Positions 52,317 to 61,475 of a stretch of 64,000 nt of DNA are shown here, piece after piece (the stretch's first letter is position 1; each line of letters begins with the position of its first letter). Position numbers and translations under genes: made by a program. The notes below the pieces were generated by a model. That model saw only the letters and a program-made list of their open reading frames with translations. It ran no database searches and was not told the origin of the DNA. This DNA comes from Diplocloster hominis (lineage in GTDB: Bacteria > Bacillota > Clostridia > Lachnospirales > Lachnospiraceae), in the NCBI RefSeq assembly GCF_032380655.1, contig NZ_JAWDIY010000022.1, positions 1-64,000 of the forward strand, written 5' to 3'.

Positions 52317-55300
52317 TCATTTCACTTGATTCTGCATCTGATACCGGGAGCCGGAACCCTGCAGTTCGATCTCCGGCAGGACCTCGGGCAGCTGGGTCCA
52401 CAGTGTGTCGCTTACCAGTCTCTCACCCAGATTCGTGTTGGCATCATCCACCCGGTAAAGTTCAGCCCGTACTTTGAGGAGGCCTTCCTCCAGGACGGAA
52501 TCCAGCTGACCGGGCTCAATATAATAAACCCAGTATCCGTTTTCTGTCTCTCCCAGCTCGCCGTGGGCCGGAACATCAGCAAATATCACCTGTACTCCCC
52601 CGATCAGTTCATCTTTTTGATTATATAGCTTCAGGGCATTGTAGGCCGGATTCCCTTTATAGCCGCCGGTAAAGATCAGGGAGCCTTTCGGGATCTTATC
52701 CCCTGTACTCTGATCCAGCACGTAATCGGCTTTTAATATGCCGATTCCTTCGCCGGTCAACTCCACATTATCGCCGGAAGGCCCTAATACGTCTACTTCT
52801 GAGACGGATACCTGCTTCTGGTTTTTGGCGGTCAGACGCAGATAGGAGGCATCATAGGTATAGAGCCAGCCGTCATTTTCCTTGTTAAAATAAACCACTG
52901 CCGTCCTGTTTTCATCCAGATCGAAGGTTCCGGTCTTCACCGTTTCCCAGTTCTGATTGTCTGCGCTTACCTGAATCTCGTAATTCCTGATTGGTGTTCC
53001 GTCCGTTCCTGCTGTGTACTTGAATCCGGCAACCGTAAACAGTTCCTGGAAATCAAGCGTTATCACAGCGTTTCCGCTTTTTACTGATCCGGTATACGTA
53101 TTGCCATAGTCAAGATCGATCACTTTATGAACCGCCGAGATCACTCCGGGTTCCGGATTCTCATCGCTTCCTGCTTCTGCCGTATCTTCCTCAGAGGACA
53201 TATTCGTCGCTGCGATCCAGTTCGTCTTGTCCAGGCTTCCGTCGTGGGAGATCTTAACCGGCTCAAGCGTTACCGGCTTCGTGGCATTCAGCCGCTTGTC
53301 GTAAGCTGTCACTTGATAGGTAAACACCCGGTTGTTCACTGTGGCGATGGTATCTGTATACTGATGCTGATCAGCTGTGACGAAGCCGATCACTTTACCG
53401 TTACGGCTGATTTCATAACCCAGCATGGACGACGTGTCCACGCCCTGCAGGCTGAGATTCAGCTTCACCTGGGCAGAGTTCCCCTCATGTTCCAGGGACG
53501 CCTGCACTGCCGCCTGACCGGCTGTTGAGGCATTCCCTTCGATGGTGTAGATTCTGGCCTCATCATTGATATACCAGATCGGCCGGGTCTCCTTCTCAAA
53601 CTGTGCAGCGTAAGCCCTGGTCGCCTCATTGGGCACCATACCCCAGTGTTCAAAGAAGGAAAGCAGATTCTTCTGGGCGGCCGCGCAGGACAGGCGCATC
53701 AGATTGTTGTCCACGTCTTTTCCTTCCAGGGTCAGCATCACGCCTCCGGGCGCCGGAGCTATGGCTGTGTTACGGGCGTACGCGTCAACTCTGGCGAAGA
53801 ACAGGTTTTTGAACTGCTCCGCATAATCCGTATAGGTCTTATAGTTATAATCCTTATCGTAGGCCAGATGCAGCTGCCAGTACATGCCCAATGCCGTAAA
53901 CACATTGGAAGCTCTTCCTGTTGTGCCGGAAGTCACTTTCTCATATACATCCTCGTACCGGAAGCGGACGCTGTCATTGGTATCATGGGCCTGGGACAGC
54001 ACGGAGAAATAGTTGTTGGTGATCTCCGCTATCGCATATTGTCCCTGATTGATTTCATGTCCGATCTCATGAGCGATACCCCAGCCGAAGAATCTTCCGC
54101 CGGACCACTTCCCGTTCTCCTCACTGACCAGGGAGGGGGAAGCAGACAGGCCGCTGACAGAGCCGAACTCTATCCCGATATGTTTCCCTCCGGCGTACAT
54201 AAACGCGCCGCTGAACATTCTCATGTAACGGATATTCAGTCTGGTCACCGGAAGGTTGTTTTTATTGCCGTAGGCAGCCAGGAAGTCAGGATTGTTCTTC
54301 TGCTCCTGTGTATAGGTGCCCAGCCCTTTGTGCTGATAGAAGAGGTCTACCATACGCTCCATGGCGTCCATAGAGCGGTTCAGCTGCTGTGCCTGCTCCG
54401 CTGCCGTGCCTTTTCCAAGCCCTGCCAGAACCTGCGTGGCCGGTACGGACAGAAGCACCCGGTCCAGAACGATTTCCGTTGCGTTATTGATGCAATCCTG
54501 AGGCCGGTACGCAAAGTTACAGTTCGTACCTTCTTTTTCATGCTCCTGCAAATGTGTCTGTTCTAATCCGGCCGTGTAGGTATTCAGCTTCTCCACATAT
54601 GCCGTAATCTTCGCCAGCCTGTCGGACTCTGATGTTTTCGACAGATCCAGCACCGGTATGGCCGTTCCTCCGCTCACCCGGACACTGTACTTCTCGTTTG
54701 CGTTGTTCCCCTTATATTCGATGTATAAGGAACCGCCCAATTCCATATTCAGGCTGGAGATCTGGGGAATGGTCACTTCATTCATTCCCACCTTCAGGGT
54801 TTCCACCACTGTTTTTGACCAGGCACTGGCTTCCGCGTGGTACTGGGTGGCCACCAGGCGAAGATTCGTGTTATTTCCGGCTTTCTTGCCGGCGCTTCCC
54901 ACATAGACATTCAGCGTTTCACCGCTTCTGGCCACGACCCCAAGCGGCTGCCCGGAATTCAATCCGCCGGCAAATCCCGTATGGCTGTCATAGGCGGAGG
55001 ATACCGCCGTATCGATGGACAGCGGCACATCCAAACCGGTATCGTTCAGAACCGCCTCCGCATTATCCAGTTCCCGCAGCAGCAGGTCTTTTTTCGGGTG
55101 CGGATCGCCGCTCACCGCGTCGGGCGCATTGACCCGGTCCCTCAGATCGTCCAGACTCTCAAGCGTAACCGAATCTTTCAGTATCATATGTAAATCATCC
55201 TGCCACAGAGCGTTGATCTCATCTTCTAACGGGCTGTATTCATAGAAATTCAGTTCCGATATCGTAACAGGATCCGCGTAATACCTGGTATAACGAACCC

Positions 55301-57704
55301 GGATCTTCTTCACGTCTGATTTGGGGAAGTTTACCTGAATGGTATTCGACGCCCCGGACACACCGGCAGTCGTTACCCCTTTACCGATATCGCCGCTTCC
55401 GTACACGGTCTGGTCCCCCTGCGCATTCCATACAGTTACCTGCCATTTCGAGAAGGAACCAAATCCTTCCCCCTGATAAGCGGATAGGATCAGATGATTC
55501 ATCGTATATTCCCGGTCGAAGGTAACCGTCGCTCCCGCCAGCTGGGCATTGGAATTGGAGTAATAATAGGTATCATAATCGCCGTCCACTACCCAGGCCG
55601 GATCGAAGCCGTTTGGATACTCTCCCTGCAGATATCCGTCGGTAGTCACACTCTCAATATGACCGGTCAGCGCACTTCCCTCTTTCCGGCGGTTAATGAG
55701 CTGGTATCCGGTAACCTTCACCTGGCTATTCTTCGTGGTTCCCGTGTAGATAGCAGAAGCCTTACTGGTACCCACTTCATTGGTTCCGGTCAGATAGATC
55801 ATATATTTTGTATTATTTTCCAGCTTACTCAGGTTATACGATGCTGTCTTTATTCCAGATACCGACTGATATTGGCTGTCACCGTCTTTCTTATAGTACA
55901 GGGTATAGGAGTCCGTATCTTTCATTTTCTTCCAGGAAATCTTTAACCCCCGGTACAGGCTGCCCACCGTTACATTCTCCGGAGGATCAGGCACCTTATT
56001 GGCTGTTGGAACCGCTTCTATGGATTCTGAGTAACCGCTGCGCCACTCATCATTGACAGACTGTACACTGATCTGATAAGCCACTTTATTCTCAAGCTTC
56101 TCATTATTTAATGCAGTGATCTTCAGACTGTTTTGCGCAGTGGAAAATACCTGGGATTTTTCCCCGCTGACTACTTTTACCTCATAGCCGGTCACATTGG
56201 TCTCACGGCTCCACCTGACCGTTATCTCCTGGCTTCCCGGTTCCGCGGTCAGATTCTTCGGAATATTCATCTGAGGCACCGGAATCCGGTCTTCCATCTG
56301 ATTTAAAAATTCCACCTGGGCGATATCCGCCAGCTTCCTGCTGCTGGTATCCGTCACTTTGATCGTGATCTTTTTCACCGCGACCTGACTTCCCAGATTT
56401 ACAACAATCGTTCCATCGGCCTCCATAACCGCTTCAGGCCCTAAAGACCGGGACCGGAAATAGGCGGCTTGGGCCCGAACCGGACAGGTAAGCGTACTGT
56501 CATCCTCCAGGACGAGCGTAATCTCCGCCTCCTGAATCCTGTTCTCAGAGTTCACCGGAGGATGTATCGCAAATCCTTCCATGACAGCAGAACCGGTCTC
56601 GATCTCCAGCTGAACCGGCTGTTCCGGGGTAATCTCTTCCCCGCCGTCACGTCCCATGCTCACAAACGATCCGTTATCGTCCAGAATATCCTTTAATTCG
56701 CCGTTTACCTTCACTTCCGGTTCCGTAATCTGCACCTGCATATCCGCAGTCAGAACCGACCGGTACGGCACTGCTTCCAGAGGGTCTGCCTGGTAATTGG
56801 CAATAAAATACTGAAGATCCGCCAGATCCACCAACTGATCCCCATTCAGATCACAGGCGCTGTCCGCATCCTGCCCTTTCATCGCAGATAGCAGCTTGTC
56901 CTTGTCCGCATCATCGATTTTCCCGTCTCCGTTCACATCCCCGTATCCGATCACTCCGGGATGTGCTTCCATGGTCCGGTAGGTATCGTCCAGTTCATGG
57001 CTGTTCATGAATGAAATACGGTATGAAAGCCCCTTCGTATCTAAGGAAAGCTGCTGGGTATAAGTTTCATATCCGGTTCCCCACAGTTTTAAACTGTATT
57101 TTCCCGTCGGTAACTGCCCGAATACGGCTGCCTGCTTCAGAACCGTACCGTCAGAAGCGATGGGCCCCAATGTTTCCTCGAGTGCTTCTCCCTGCTCGGG
57201 CTGTATGGATACCTTCAGCTCTTTCTTAGCTTCCGGCAACAGGAAACCTATTTCTACTGTTAATTCGCAGGTATTGTTAATCCCCGCGTTCATTGACGCG
57301 TCAGGAGCTGTCCCTTTCGGCGTACCGGCCGGCTGGCCGGTTTCGGTTTGGCCGGTTTCGGTCTGGCCGCCTTCGGTTAGGTTCCCTTCGGTCTGGCCGG
57401 TTTCGGTCTGGCCGGCTTCGGTTTGGCCGCCTTCCGGAGTAGCTGCAGGTAATCCGGCATCCGGCGTGGCAGCCGGTGTACTCTCCGGTGTCTTAATCGG
57501 CTGCGCTCCTGCTGGAGTTTCACTGGGCTGCGCTCCTGCTGGAGTTTCACTGGGCTGCCCATCCATCGGGCCACCCTGCACCGCTTCTGTCTGCTTCCCC
57601 AGTGCCTCCGGCGCTGCAGACGCATAAGCCGGCGCGCCGGCGAACAGCTGCAGTGAACATTGCAGCACCAGCATCCAGGCTATAATCTTCCTCAAATCCC
57701 TCAT
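52317..57704 (-). CDS. Dockerin-bearing M60 (mucin-type) metalloprotease
   Basis: 1795-residue secreted protein. Signal peptide 1-29; Pro/Thr/Gln/Glu repeat stalk (about 40-135); a beta domain; type I dockerin (about 252-305, with two calcium loops DVNGDGKIDDAD and DLNGDQLVDLAD); two fibronectin III domains (about 478-657); an F5/8-type discoidin domain (about 665-823); an M60 catalytic region with zinc motif HEIGH at 1212-1216; a C-terminal Fn3-like stretch and a second discoidin-like domain (about 1520-1650). M60 enzymes cut mucins and other O-glycosylated proteins. The dockerin would plug into a cohesin, which may be the neighbouring protein. No transmembrane or wall anchor is seen. GAGGGAAAGGA lies before the start. 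Confidence 0.92.
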   Translation of the reverse strand: MRDLRKIIAWMLVLQCSLQLFAGAPAYASAAPEALGKQTEAVQGGPMDGQPSETPAGAQPSETPAGAQPIKTPESTPAATPDAGLPAATPEGGQTEAGQTETGQTEGNLTEGGQTETGQTETGQPAGTPKGTAPDASMNAGINNTCELTVEIGFLLPEAKKELKVSIQPEQGEALEETLGPIASDGTVLKQAAVFGQLPTGKYSLKLWGTGYETYTQQLSLDTKGLSYRISFMNSHELDDTYRTMEAHPGVIGYGDVNGDGKIDDADKDKLLSAMKGQDADSACDLNGDQLVDLADLQYFIANYQADPLEAVPYRSVLTADMQVQITEPEVKVNGELKDILDDNGSFVSMGRDGGEEITPEQPVQLEIETGSAVMEGFAIHPPVNSENRIQEAEITLVLEDDSTLTCPVRAQAAYFRSRSLGPEAVMEADGTIVVNLGSQVAVKKITIKVTDTSSRKLADIAQVEFLNQMEDRIPVPQMNIPKNLTAEPGSQEITVRWSRETNVTGYEVKVVSGEKSQVFSTAQNSLKITALNNEKLENKVAYQISVQSVNDEWRSGYSESIEAVPTANKVPDPPENVTVGSLYRGLKISWKKMKDTDSYTLYYKKDGDSQYQSVSGIKTASYNLSKLENNTKYMIYLTGTNEVGTSKASAIYTGTTKNSQVKVTGYQLINRRKEGSALTGHIESVTTDGYLQGEYPNGFDPAWVVDGDYDTYYYSNSNAQLAGATVTFDREYTMNHLILSAYQGEGFGSFSKWQVTVWNAQGDQTVYGSGDIGKGVTTAGVSGASNTIQVNFPKSDVKKIRVRYTRYYADPVTISELNFYEYSPLEDEINALWQDDLHMILKDSVTLESLDDLRDRVNAPDAVSGDPHPKKDLLLRELDNAEAVLNDTGLDVPLSIDTAVSSAYDSHTGFAGGLNSGQPLGVVARSGETLNVYVGSAGKKAGNNTNLRLVATQYHAEASAWSKTVVETLKVGMNEVTIPQISSLNMELGGSLYIEYKGNNANEKYSVRVSGGTAIPVLDLSKTSESDRLAKITAYVEKLNTYTAGLEQTHLQEHEKEGTNCNFAYRPQDCINNATEIVLDRVLLSVPATQVLAGLGKGTAAEQAQQLNRSMDAMERMVDLFYQHKGLGTYTQEQKNNPDFLAAYGNKNNLPVTRLNIRYMRMFSGAFMYAGGKHIGIEFGSVSGLSASPSLVSEENGKWSGGRFFGWGIAHEIGHEINQGQYAIAEITNNYFSVLSQAHDTNDSVRFRYEDVYEKVTSGTTGRASNVFTALGMYWQLHLAYDKDYNYKTYTDYAEQFKNLFFARVDAYARNTAIAPAPGGVMLTLEGKDVDNNLMRLSCAAAQKNLLSFFEHWGMVPNEATRAYAAQFEKETRPIWYINDEARIYTIEGNASTAGQAAVQASLEHEGNSAQVKLNLSLQGVDTSSMLGYEISRNGKVIGFVTADQHQYTDTIATVNNRVFTYQVTAYDKRLNATKPVTLEPVKISHDGSLDKTNWIAATNMSSEEDTAEAGSDENPEPGVISAVHKVIDLDYGNTYTGSVKSGNAVITLDFQELFTVAGFKYTAGTDGTPIRNYEIQVSADNQNWETVKTGTFDLDENRTAVVYFNKENDGWLYTYDASYLRLTAKNQKQVSVSEVDVLGPSGDNVELTGEGIGILKADYVLDQSTGDKIPKGSLIFTGGYKGNPAYNALKLYNQKDELIGGVQVIFADVPAHGELGETENGYWVYYIEPGQLDSVLEEGLLKVRAELYRVDDANTNLGERLVSDTLWTQLPEVLPEIELQGSGSRYQMQNQVK
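57331..57436. repeat. 15-bp tandem repeats in the M60 stalk
   Basis: Units such as GGCCGGTTTCGGTCT repeat about seven times with small changes and encode the G-Q-T-E-x stretch of the stalk. Confidence 0.8.
57501..57554. repeat. Perfect 27-bp tandem duplication in the M60 stalk
   Basis: Positions 57501-57527 and 57528-57554 are identical (CTGCGCTCCTGCTGG...ACTGGG). They encode two copies of the A-Q-P-S-E-T-P-A-G unit. Confidence 0.9.
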
Positions 57705-57735
57705 TCCTTTCCCTCATTTACTGATAATTCGAAAA

Positions 57736-57759
57736 AACAGTGTTCTAATGAACACCGTT
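57736..57759. promoter_or_regulatory. Operator-like inverted repeat upstream of the M60 gene
   Basis: AACAGTGTTC-TAAT-GAACACCGTT has 10-bp arms with one mismatch and lies between the predicted transcription start and the M60 start codon. It may bind a repressor. Confidence 0.5.
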
Positions 57760-57769
57760 CATACGTTCT

Positions 57770-57799
57770 ATACTACCATTTTTTGACAATACCTGTCAA
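57770..57799 (-). promoter_or_regulatory. Predicted promoter of the M60 gene
   Basis: Minus-strand TTGACA (57794-57799) and TAGTAT (57770-57775) with 18-bp spacing. Confidence 0.5.
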
Positions 57800-57884
57800 T
57801 CAGCAATCACACTGGAGTCACACTTTTTTAGACTGTCATAAATCCCCTTCTTTTCCGCCGCAATGCGGTTCCGCCGGGCGCACT

Positions 57885-57919
57885 AAAAAGTACCGGAAAC
57901 CAAAAGGTTACCGGTACTT
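57885..57919 (-). terminator. Terminator of the tRNA cluster
   Basis: AAGTACCGGTAACC pairs with GGTTTCCGGTACTT (one mismatch) around TTTT, followed on the minus strand by T residues, 12 bp past tRNA-Lys. Confidence 0.8.
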
Positions 57920-57930
57920 CTCTCCGCAAC

Positions 57931-58003
57931 TGAGGCATCGGGGATTCGAACCCCGGACAACTTGATTAAAAGTCAAGTGCTCTACCAACTGAGCTAATAC
58001 CCC
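57931..58003 (-). tRNA. tRNA-Lys (anticodon TTT)
   Basis: Minus strand GGGGTAT acceptor, D arm AGCTCAGTTGGTAGAGC, anticodon arm CTTGACTTTTAATCAAG with TTT, and T arm GGGGTTCGAATCCCC. Last of six tRNAs in one operon. Confidence 0.95.
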
Positions 58004-58094
58004 ATACATGATTCATCAAATTCAGGCAGGCTTACCACGGAAGGCACAGATCACACATTCCCAACTTACATTCTGTAAGCGGCAACCCTGCAAA

Positions 58095-58166
58095 CTGGGC
58101 TAGCTGGATTCGAACCAGCGAATGCAGGAGTCAAAGTCCTGTGCCTTACCGCTTGGCGATAGCCCA
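58095..58166 (-). tRNA. tRNA-Gln (anticodon TTG)
   Basis: Acceptor TGGGCTA/TAGCCCA, anticodon arm CAGGACTTTGACTCCTG with TTG, T arm CTGGTTCGAATCCAG. No encoded CCA. Confidence 0.95.
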
Positions 58167-58170
58167 TTAA

Positions 58171-58244
58171 GGTGGATACAGGGATTCGAACCCTGGGCCT
58201 CCAGAGCCACAATCTGGCGCGCTAACCAACTGCGCTATACCCAC
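58171..58244 (-). tRNA. tRNA-His (anticodon GTG)
   Basis: Acceptor GTGGGTA/TATCCAC with discriminator C, anticodon arm CCAGATTGTGGCTCTGG with GTG, T arm CAGGGTTCGAATCCCTG. Confidence 0.95.
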
Positions 58245-58287
58245 CACATAGTATATACCATTTGCCAAGTTTGATACTTAACAAAAA

Positions 58288-58361
<74 letters not shown>

Positions 58362-58406
58362 TTATGCAATTATGGGAAATCTCTTTCCCCGCTGAAGGAT
58401 CAGCGA

Positions 58407-58477
58407 AGCAGGTGATGGGAATCGAACCCACGTATCTAGCTTGGAAGGCTAGTGTTCTACCATTGAACTACACCTGC
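58407..58477 (-). tRNA. tRNA-Gly (anticodon TCC)
   Basis: Acceptor GCAGGTG/CACCTGC, anticodon arm CTAGCCTTCCAAGCTAG with TCC, T arm GTGGGTTCGATTCCCAT. Confidence 0.95.
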
Positions 58478-58489
58478 ATGTCCTGTTTA

Positions 58490-58564
58490 TCGGGGTGACA
58501 GGATTCGAACCTGCGACCTCCTGGTCCCAAACCAGGCGCTCTAGCCAAGCTGAGCCACACCCCG
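58490..58564 (-). tRNA. tRNA-Pro (anticodon TGG)
   Basis: Acceptor CGGGGTG/CACCCCG, anticodon arm CCTGGTTTGGGACCAGG with TGG, T arm GCAGGTTCGAATCCTGT. First gene of the tRNA operon. Confidence 0.95.
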
Positions 58565-58602
58565 CAATGATCATACCCGCGCCCGACCGTGACGCAAGAT
58601 AT

Positions 58603-58631
58603 ATTATATTATAAGGATTTTTATCTGTCAA
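58603..58631 (-). promoter_or_regulatory. Consensus promoter of the tRNA operon
   Basis: Minus-strand TTGACA (58626-58631) and TATAAT (58603-58608) spaced by 17 bp, an exact match, about 40 bp before tRNA-Pro. A GC-rich start region (CGGTCGGGCGCGGG) follows, as in stringently controlled stable-RNA promoters. Confidence 0.8.
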
Positions 58632-58649
58632 CCATATTTTACAAATTTT

Positions 58650-59135
58650 TTATTTTAAATAATTAATGGTAAAATGCGCATCCCCATGCGTGTCCAGATC
58701 CATGATGACGTAGCTGGGACGCCTCCCTTCCTGCCTGGGATAGGACAGACTTCCCGGGTTAACCGCTATGACATCTTTGTCAATATCCACCAGCGGCCGG
58801 TGGGTATGTCCGAACATCACGATATCCATCCCACGCCCCCTGGCTTCCTTCTTTATCCCTTCCGCATCCACCGACACATAGTAATAGTGCCCGTGAGTCA
58901 ACAGAACCTTATACCTGCCGATCTCGATCTCTTTTTCTTTCTCCAGATCCGAGAAGAAGTCATTGTTCCCGGCAATAATCTCCACCGGGCATCCGGCGTG
59001 TTCCGCGATATACTCCTCGCTTCCTTCCGCATCCCCCAGATGGATCAGCAGGTCGATGGGACTCACCTTCTTAATTACCTCCAGCAAATTTCCATTCTGT
59101 CTGTGCGTATCGCTTACGATCAGGATCTTTTTCAC
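58650..59135 (-). CDS. YfcE/MJ0936-family metallophosphoesterase
   Basis: 161-residue enzyme with the metal motifs SDTH (8-11), GD (34-35), GNND (56-59), THGH and GHTH. Relatives hydrolyse phosphodiesters with Mn2+; the natural substrate is unknown. It follows rdgB by 13 bp at the end of an operon. A second, more distant relative lies at 62709-63251. Confidence 0.92.
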   Translation of the reverse strand: MKKILIVSDTHRQNGNLLEVIKKVSPIDLLIHLGDAEGSEEYIAEHAGCPVEIIAGNNDFFSDLEKEKEIEIGRYKVLLTHGHYYYVSVDAEGIKKEARGRGMDIVMFGHTHRPLVDIDKDVIAVNPGSLSYPRQEGRRPSYVIMDLDTHGDAHFTINYLK

Positions 59136-59148
59136 GCACGATTCCTCC

Positions 59149-59745
59149 TTATTTTAACAGATCTTTTAATTTTTCTTTCATTTGGCGCAATGCTTTTCCC
59201 CGGTGACTGCACTCATTCTTCTGTTCCATCGTAAGCTCACTGCTGGTACAGCCATATTCCGGCAGATAGAAGATAGGGTCGTAGCCAAATCCGTTGGCCC
59301 CTTTTTCCTCATAACCGATTCTTCCCTCCATCGCCGCCCGGGTGGTGAGGATTGTCCCATCCGGGAACGCCGCCGCTATGACACAGACAAAACGCGCGGT
59401 GCGCTCTTCGTCCCGGACACCCTTTAACCGGTCCACGATCATCCTGTTCTTAATATGGTAGGAAGTGTGCTCCCCTGCATATCTGGCTGAGTAGACACCG
59501 GGCTCCTTGTTCAGGTAATCCACCTCCAGGCCGGAATCATCCGCCAGAACCAGCTGACCGGTCAGCTGCATAATCGTCCTGGCTTTGATGACCGCATTCT
59601 CTTCGAAAGTATCACCGTCCTCCACAATATCCACATGAATTCCCGCGTCCTTCATGGAAAGAATCGGAATGTCCAGATCTTTGAGTATCTCCCGTATTTC
59701 TCTCATTTTTCCTTCATTGCCGGTAGCAAAAATAATTTTCTCCAT
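59149..59745 (-). CDS. rdgB: dITP/XTP pyrophosphatase RdgB
   Basis: 198-residue HAM1-family enzyme that removes non-canonical purine triphosphates. Signature parts: FATGNEGKMREI, VLADDSGLEVDYLNKEPGVYSARYAGE and GFGYDPIFYLPEYGCTSSELTMEQKNECSHRGKAL. It lies between the papain-like protease and the phosphoesterase gene, both within 21 bp. Confidence 0.96.
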   Translation of the reverse strand: MEKIIFATGNEGKMREIREILKDLDIPILSMKDAGIHVDIVEDGDTFEENAVIKARTIMQLTGQLVLADDSGLEVDYLNKEPGVYSARYAGEHTSYHIKNRMIVDRLKGVRDEERTARFVCVIAAAFPDGTILTTRAAMEGRIGYEEKGANGFGYDPIFYLPEYGCTSSELTMEQKNECSHRGKALRQMKEKLKDLLK

Positions 59746-59765
59746 CTCGTAGTCCTCTTACTTTC

Positions 59766-61475
59766 TTATTCCATGTTGTCCGTATATGCTTTTAAGCAAA
59801 AATTACATTGATAGTTTTCTTCCAGTGAATCCCAGGTACTTCCATATAAACTAATATATCCTTCTCCGTCCGACAAGTCAACGTCCATTGTGACATCATC
59901 CGCCGGATATTCGATGGCAATGGGGTGAATGGAGTTGGGCGTCTTTATCTTGACCACAACGGCAAACGGCTGGCCGGGCGTCAGATCCGCAGGGGTATCC
60001 AGCGGAATCGTATAAAAGCCCGCGTTACAGATATACCCGGACTGGATGTACTCCCTCTGGTTCAGGGAATCCGGACCCTGAAAATCACGCACTACGGAAA
60101 TCTCATATTCCGTGTCCTTCCCGGTCGCGTAAAATCCCACTGCCTTCAGCCGCTGTGCTCCCTTAGCCTGATAGACATTGGCAAAATAGGCAGTATCGGA
60201 ACCGTAACCAACCTGACCGACCCAGCCGCACAGATCGGACTGGTACAGATGATCATAATTGTCGGGCTCCTCCACAGACGTGTAGACTACATTGTGCATC
60301 CCGATATTGGTATCATAATAGGAGACATAGAACACACCATCGTCCCCAAATTCCTCTCCCCAGCTGTTCTGGCAGATAAACGCGCCGTTTCCTTCCAGCT
60401 CAGTATTGAAATTCTCCTTTGGATAGTTATCATCCCACCCGATAATCACGATATCGTGGTTCGGTTTCTCGGTCCCTATATAGCAGTAAGCGTAATTCTT
60501 CTGATTATAATACATGGAACGGCTGGCGGAACCGGTAAGCGACGTGTAGAGGGAGGACTGAACCCCTCCGTATTTATAGACCGCTTCCTTAATCCGCTGG
60601 AAATCCTTTCCCTCTATAATCTGGATCTCCTGTACATGCTTCACCGCATCCAGGCCTTCCGGCGAGTACCCATCCCCATAGGGATCATCCTGTTCCAATA
60701 CCGGCCCCTGCCACGCGCTCAGGTAAGCCATGGCCATGGTGTATTCCCCGCCGGAATTCTGGTCTCCGCAGAAGCTGTTCTTCAGGCTCATATGATCCGG
60801 TGAAAACTGCAGATTCTCTTCCGGTAAAATCGAGGAGGACAGTGCTGTCAGGGATGCAAACGCCCAGCAGGTCCCGTATTTCCCCTGATCGATCACAGCC
60901 GGCTTACGCCCCTTCTCCCGATAGTCATAGGCATATGGAATCGTGGGCTCATCCGGCTTCTGATTCACCAGCAGAGCCTGATTATCCTGTACATTCCACT
61001 GATAGGAATAGTTCAGTCCTTCCGCCACCTGTTCCAGGGAGACATAATAATTCCCGTCCTGCTGCACCATCGAAGTGGTAACCGGCACTTCGTTCTGATT
61101 CCGGTACATAACATCAGAATTCAGTAGAAACTCCAGTTCCACCGCATTCTTCTCCACCACCAGCTTATTCCGGTCATAGAGATTCACAGCACAATGAAAG
61201 CTGTTGGTAATGGCAGTAACCGGCAGCATCAGATTCTTATCCTGATCCATATACAGTTGTTCATCATCCCGCAATTTCATTTCCTTGCTGTCCACGATTA
61301 ACGCGACCGGCTTGCTGTTGACACTTCCGGCGATCAGCGGATTCCAGGTTGCCTCATCCAGATCCGCCTGCTGATTCGGTTCCACCGCTTCCACGCCGGT
61401 AAAAGGTACAGCCTGCACATACAGCAGCAGCGCGATGATGATCATGAAAAACAGATACGCTTTTTTATGTCTCAA
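59766..61475 (-). CDS. Secreted papain-like (C1A) cysteine protease with lectin-like tail
   Basis: 569-residue exported protein. Signal peptide or anchor helix 1-29; a copper-amine-oxidase-N-like domain (about 55-172, two repeats of strands around VIVDSKEMKLRDD ... NLMLPVTAI) that often binds cell walls; C1 protease domain (about 180-395) with catalytic Cys203 in GTCWAFAS, His340 in KPNHDIVIIGWDD and Asn370 in CQNSWGEEFGDDG; a C-terminal beta domain (about 410-565) of the lectin-like type found with such proteases. It overlaps the methyltransferase gene by 4 bp. A surface or sporulation role is possible; the substrate is unknown. The link with housekeeping rlmL-type and rdgB genes is unusual. 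Confidence 0.9.
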   Translation of the reverse strand: MRHKKAYLFFMIIIALLLYVQAVPFTGVEAVEPNQQADLDEATWNPLIAGSVNSKPVALIVDSKEMKLRDDEQLYMDQDKNLMLPVTAITNSFHCAVNLYDRNKLVVEKNAVELEFLLNSDVMYRNQNEVPVTTSMVQQDGNYYVSLEQVAEGLNYSYQWNVQDNQALLVNQKPDEPTIPYAYDYREKGRKPAVIDQGKYGTCWAFASLTALSSSILPEENLQFSPDHMSLKNSFCGDQNSGGEYTMAMAYLSAWQGPVLEQDDPYGDGYSPEGLDAVKHVQEIQIIEGKDFQRIKEAVYKYGGVQSSLYTSLTGSASRSMYYNQKNYAYCYIGTEKPNHDIVIIGWDDNYPKENFNTELEGNGAFICQNSWGEEFGDDGVFYVSYYDTNIGMHNVVYTSVEEPDNYDHLYQSDLCGWVGQVGYGSDTAYFANVYQAKGAQRLKAVGFYATGKDTEYEISVVRDFQGPDSLNQREYIQSGYICNAGFYTIPLDTPADLTPGQPFAVVVKIKTPNSIHPIAIEYPADDVTMDVDLSDGEGYISLYGSTWDSLEENYQCNFCLKAYTDNME

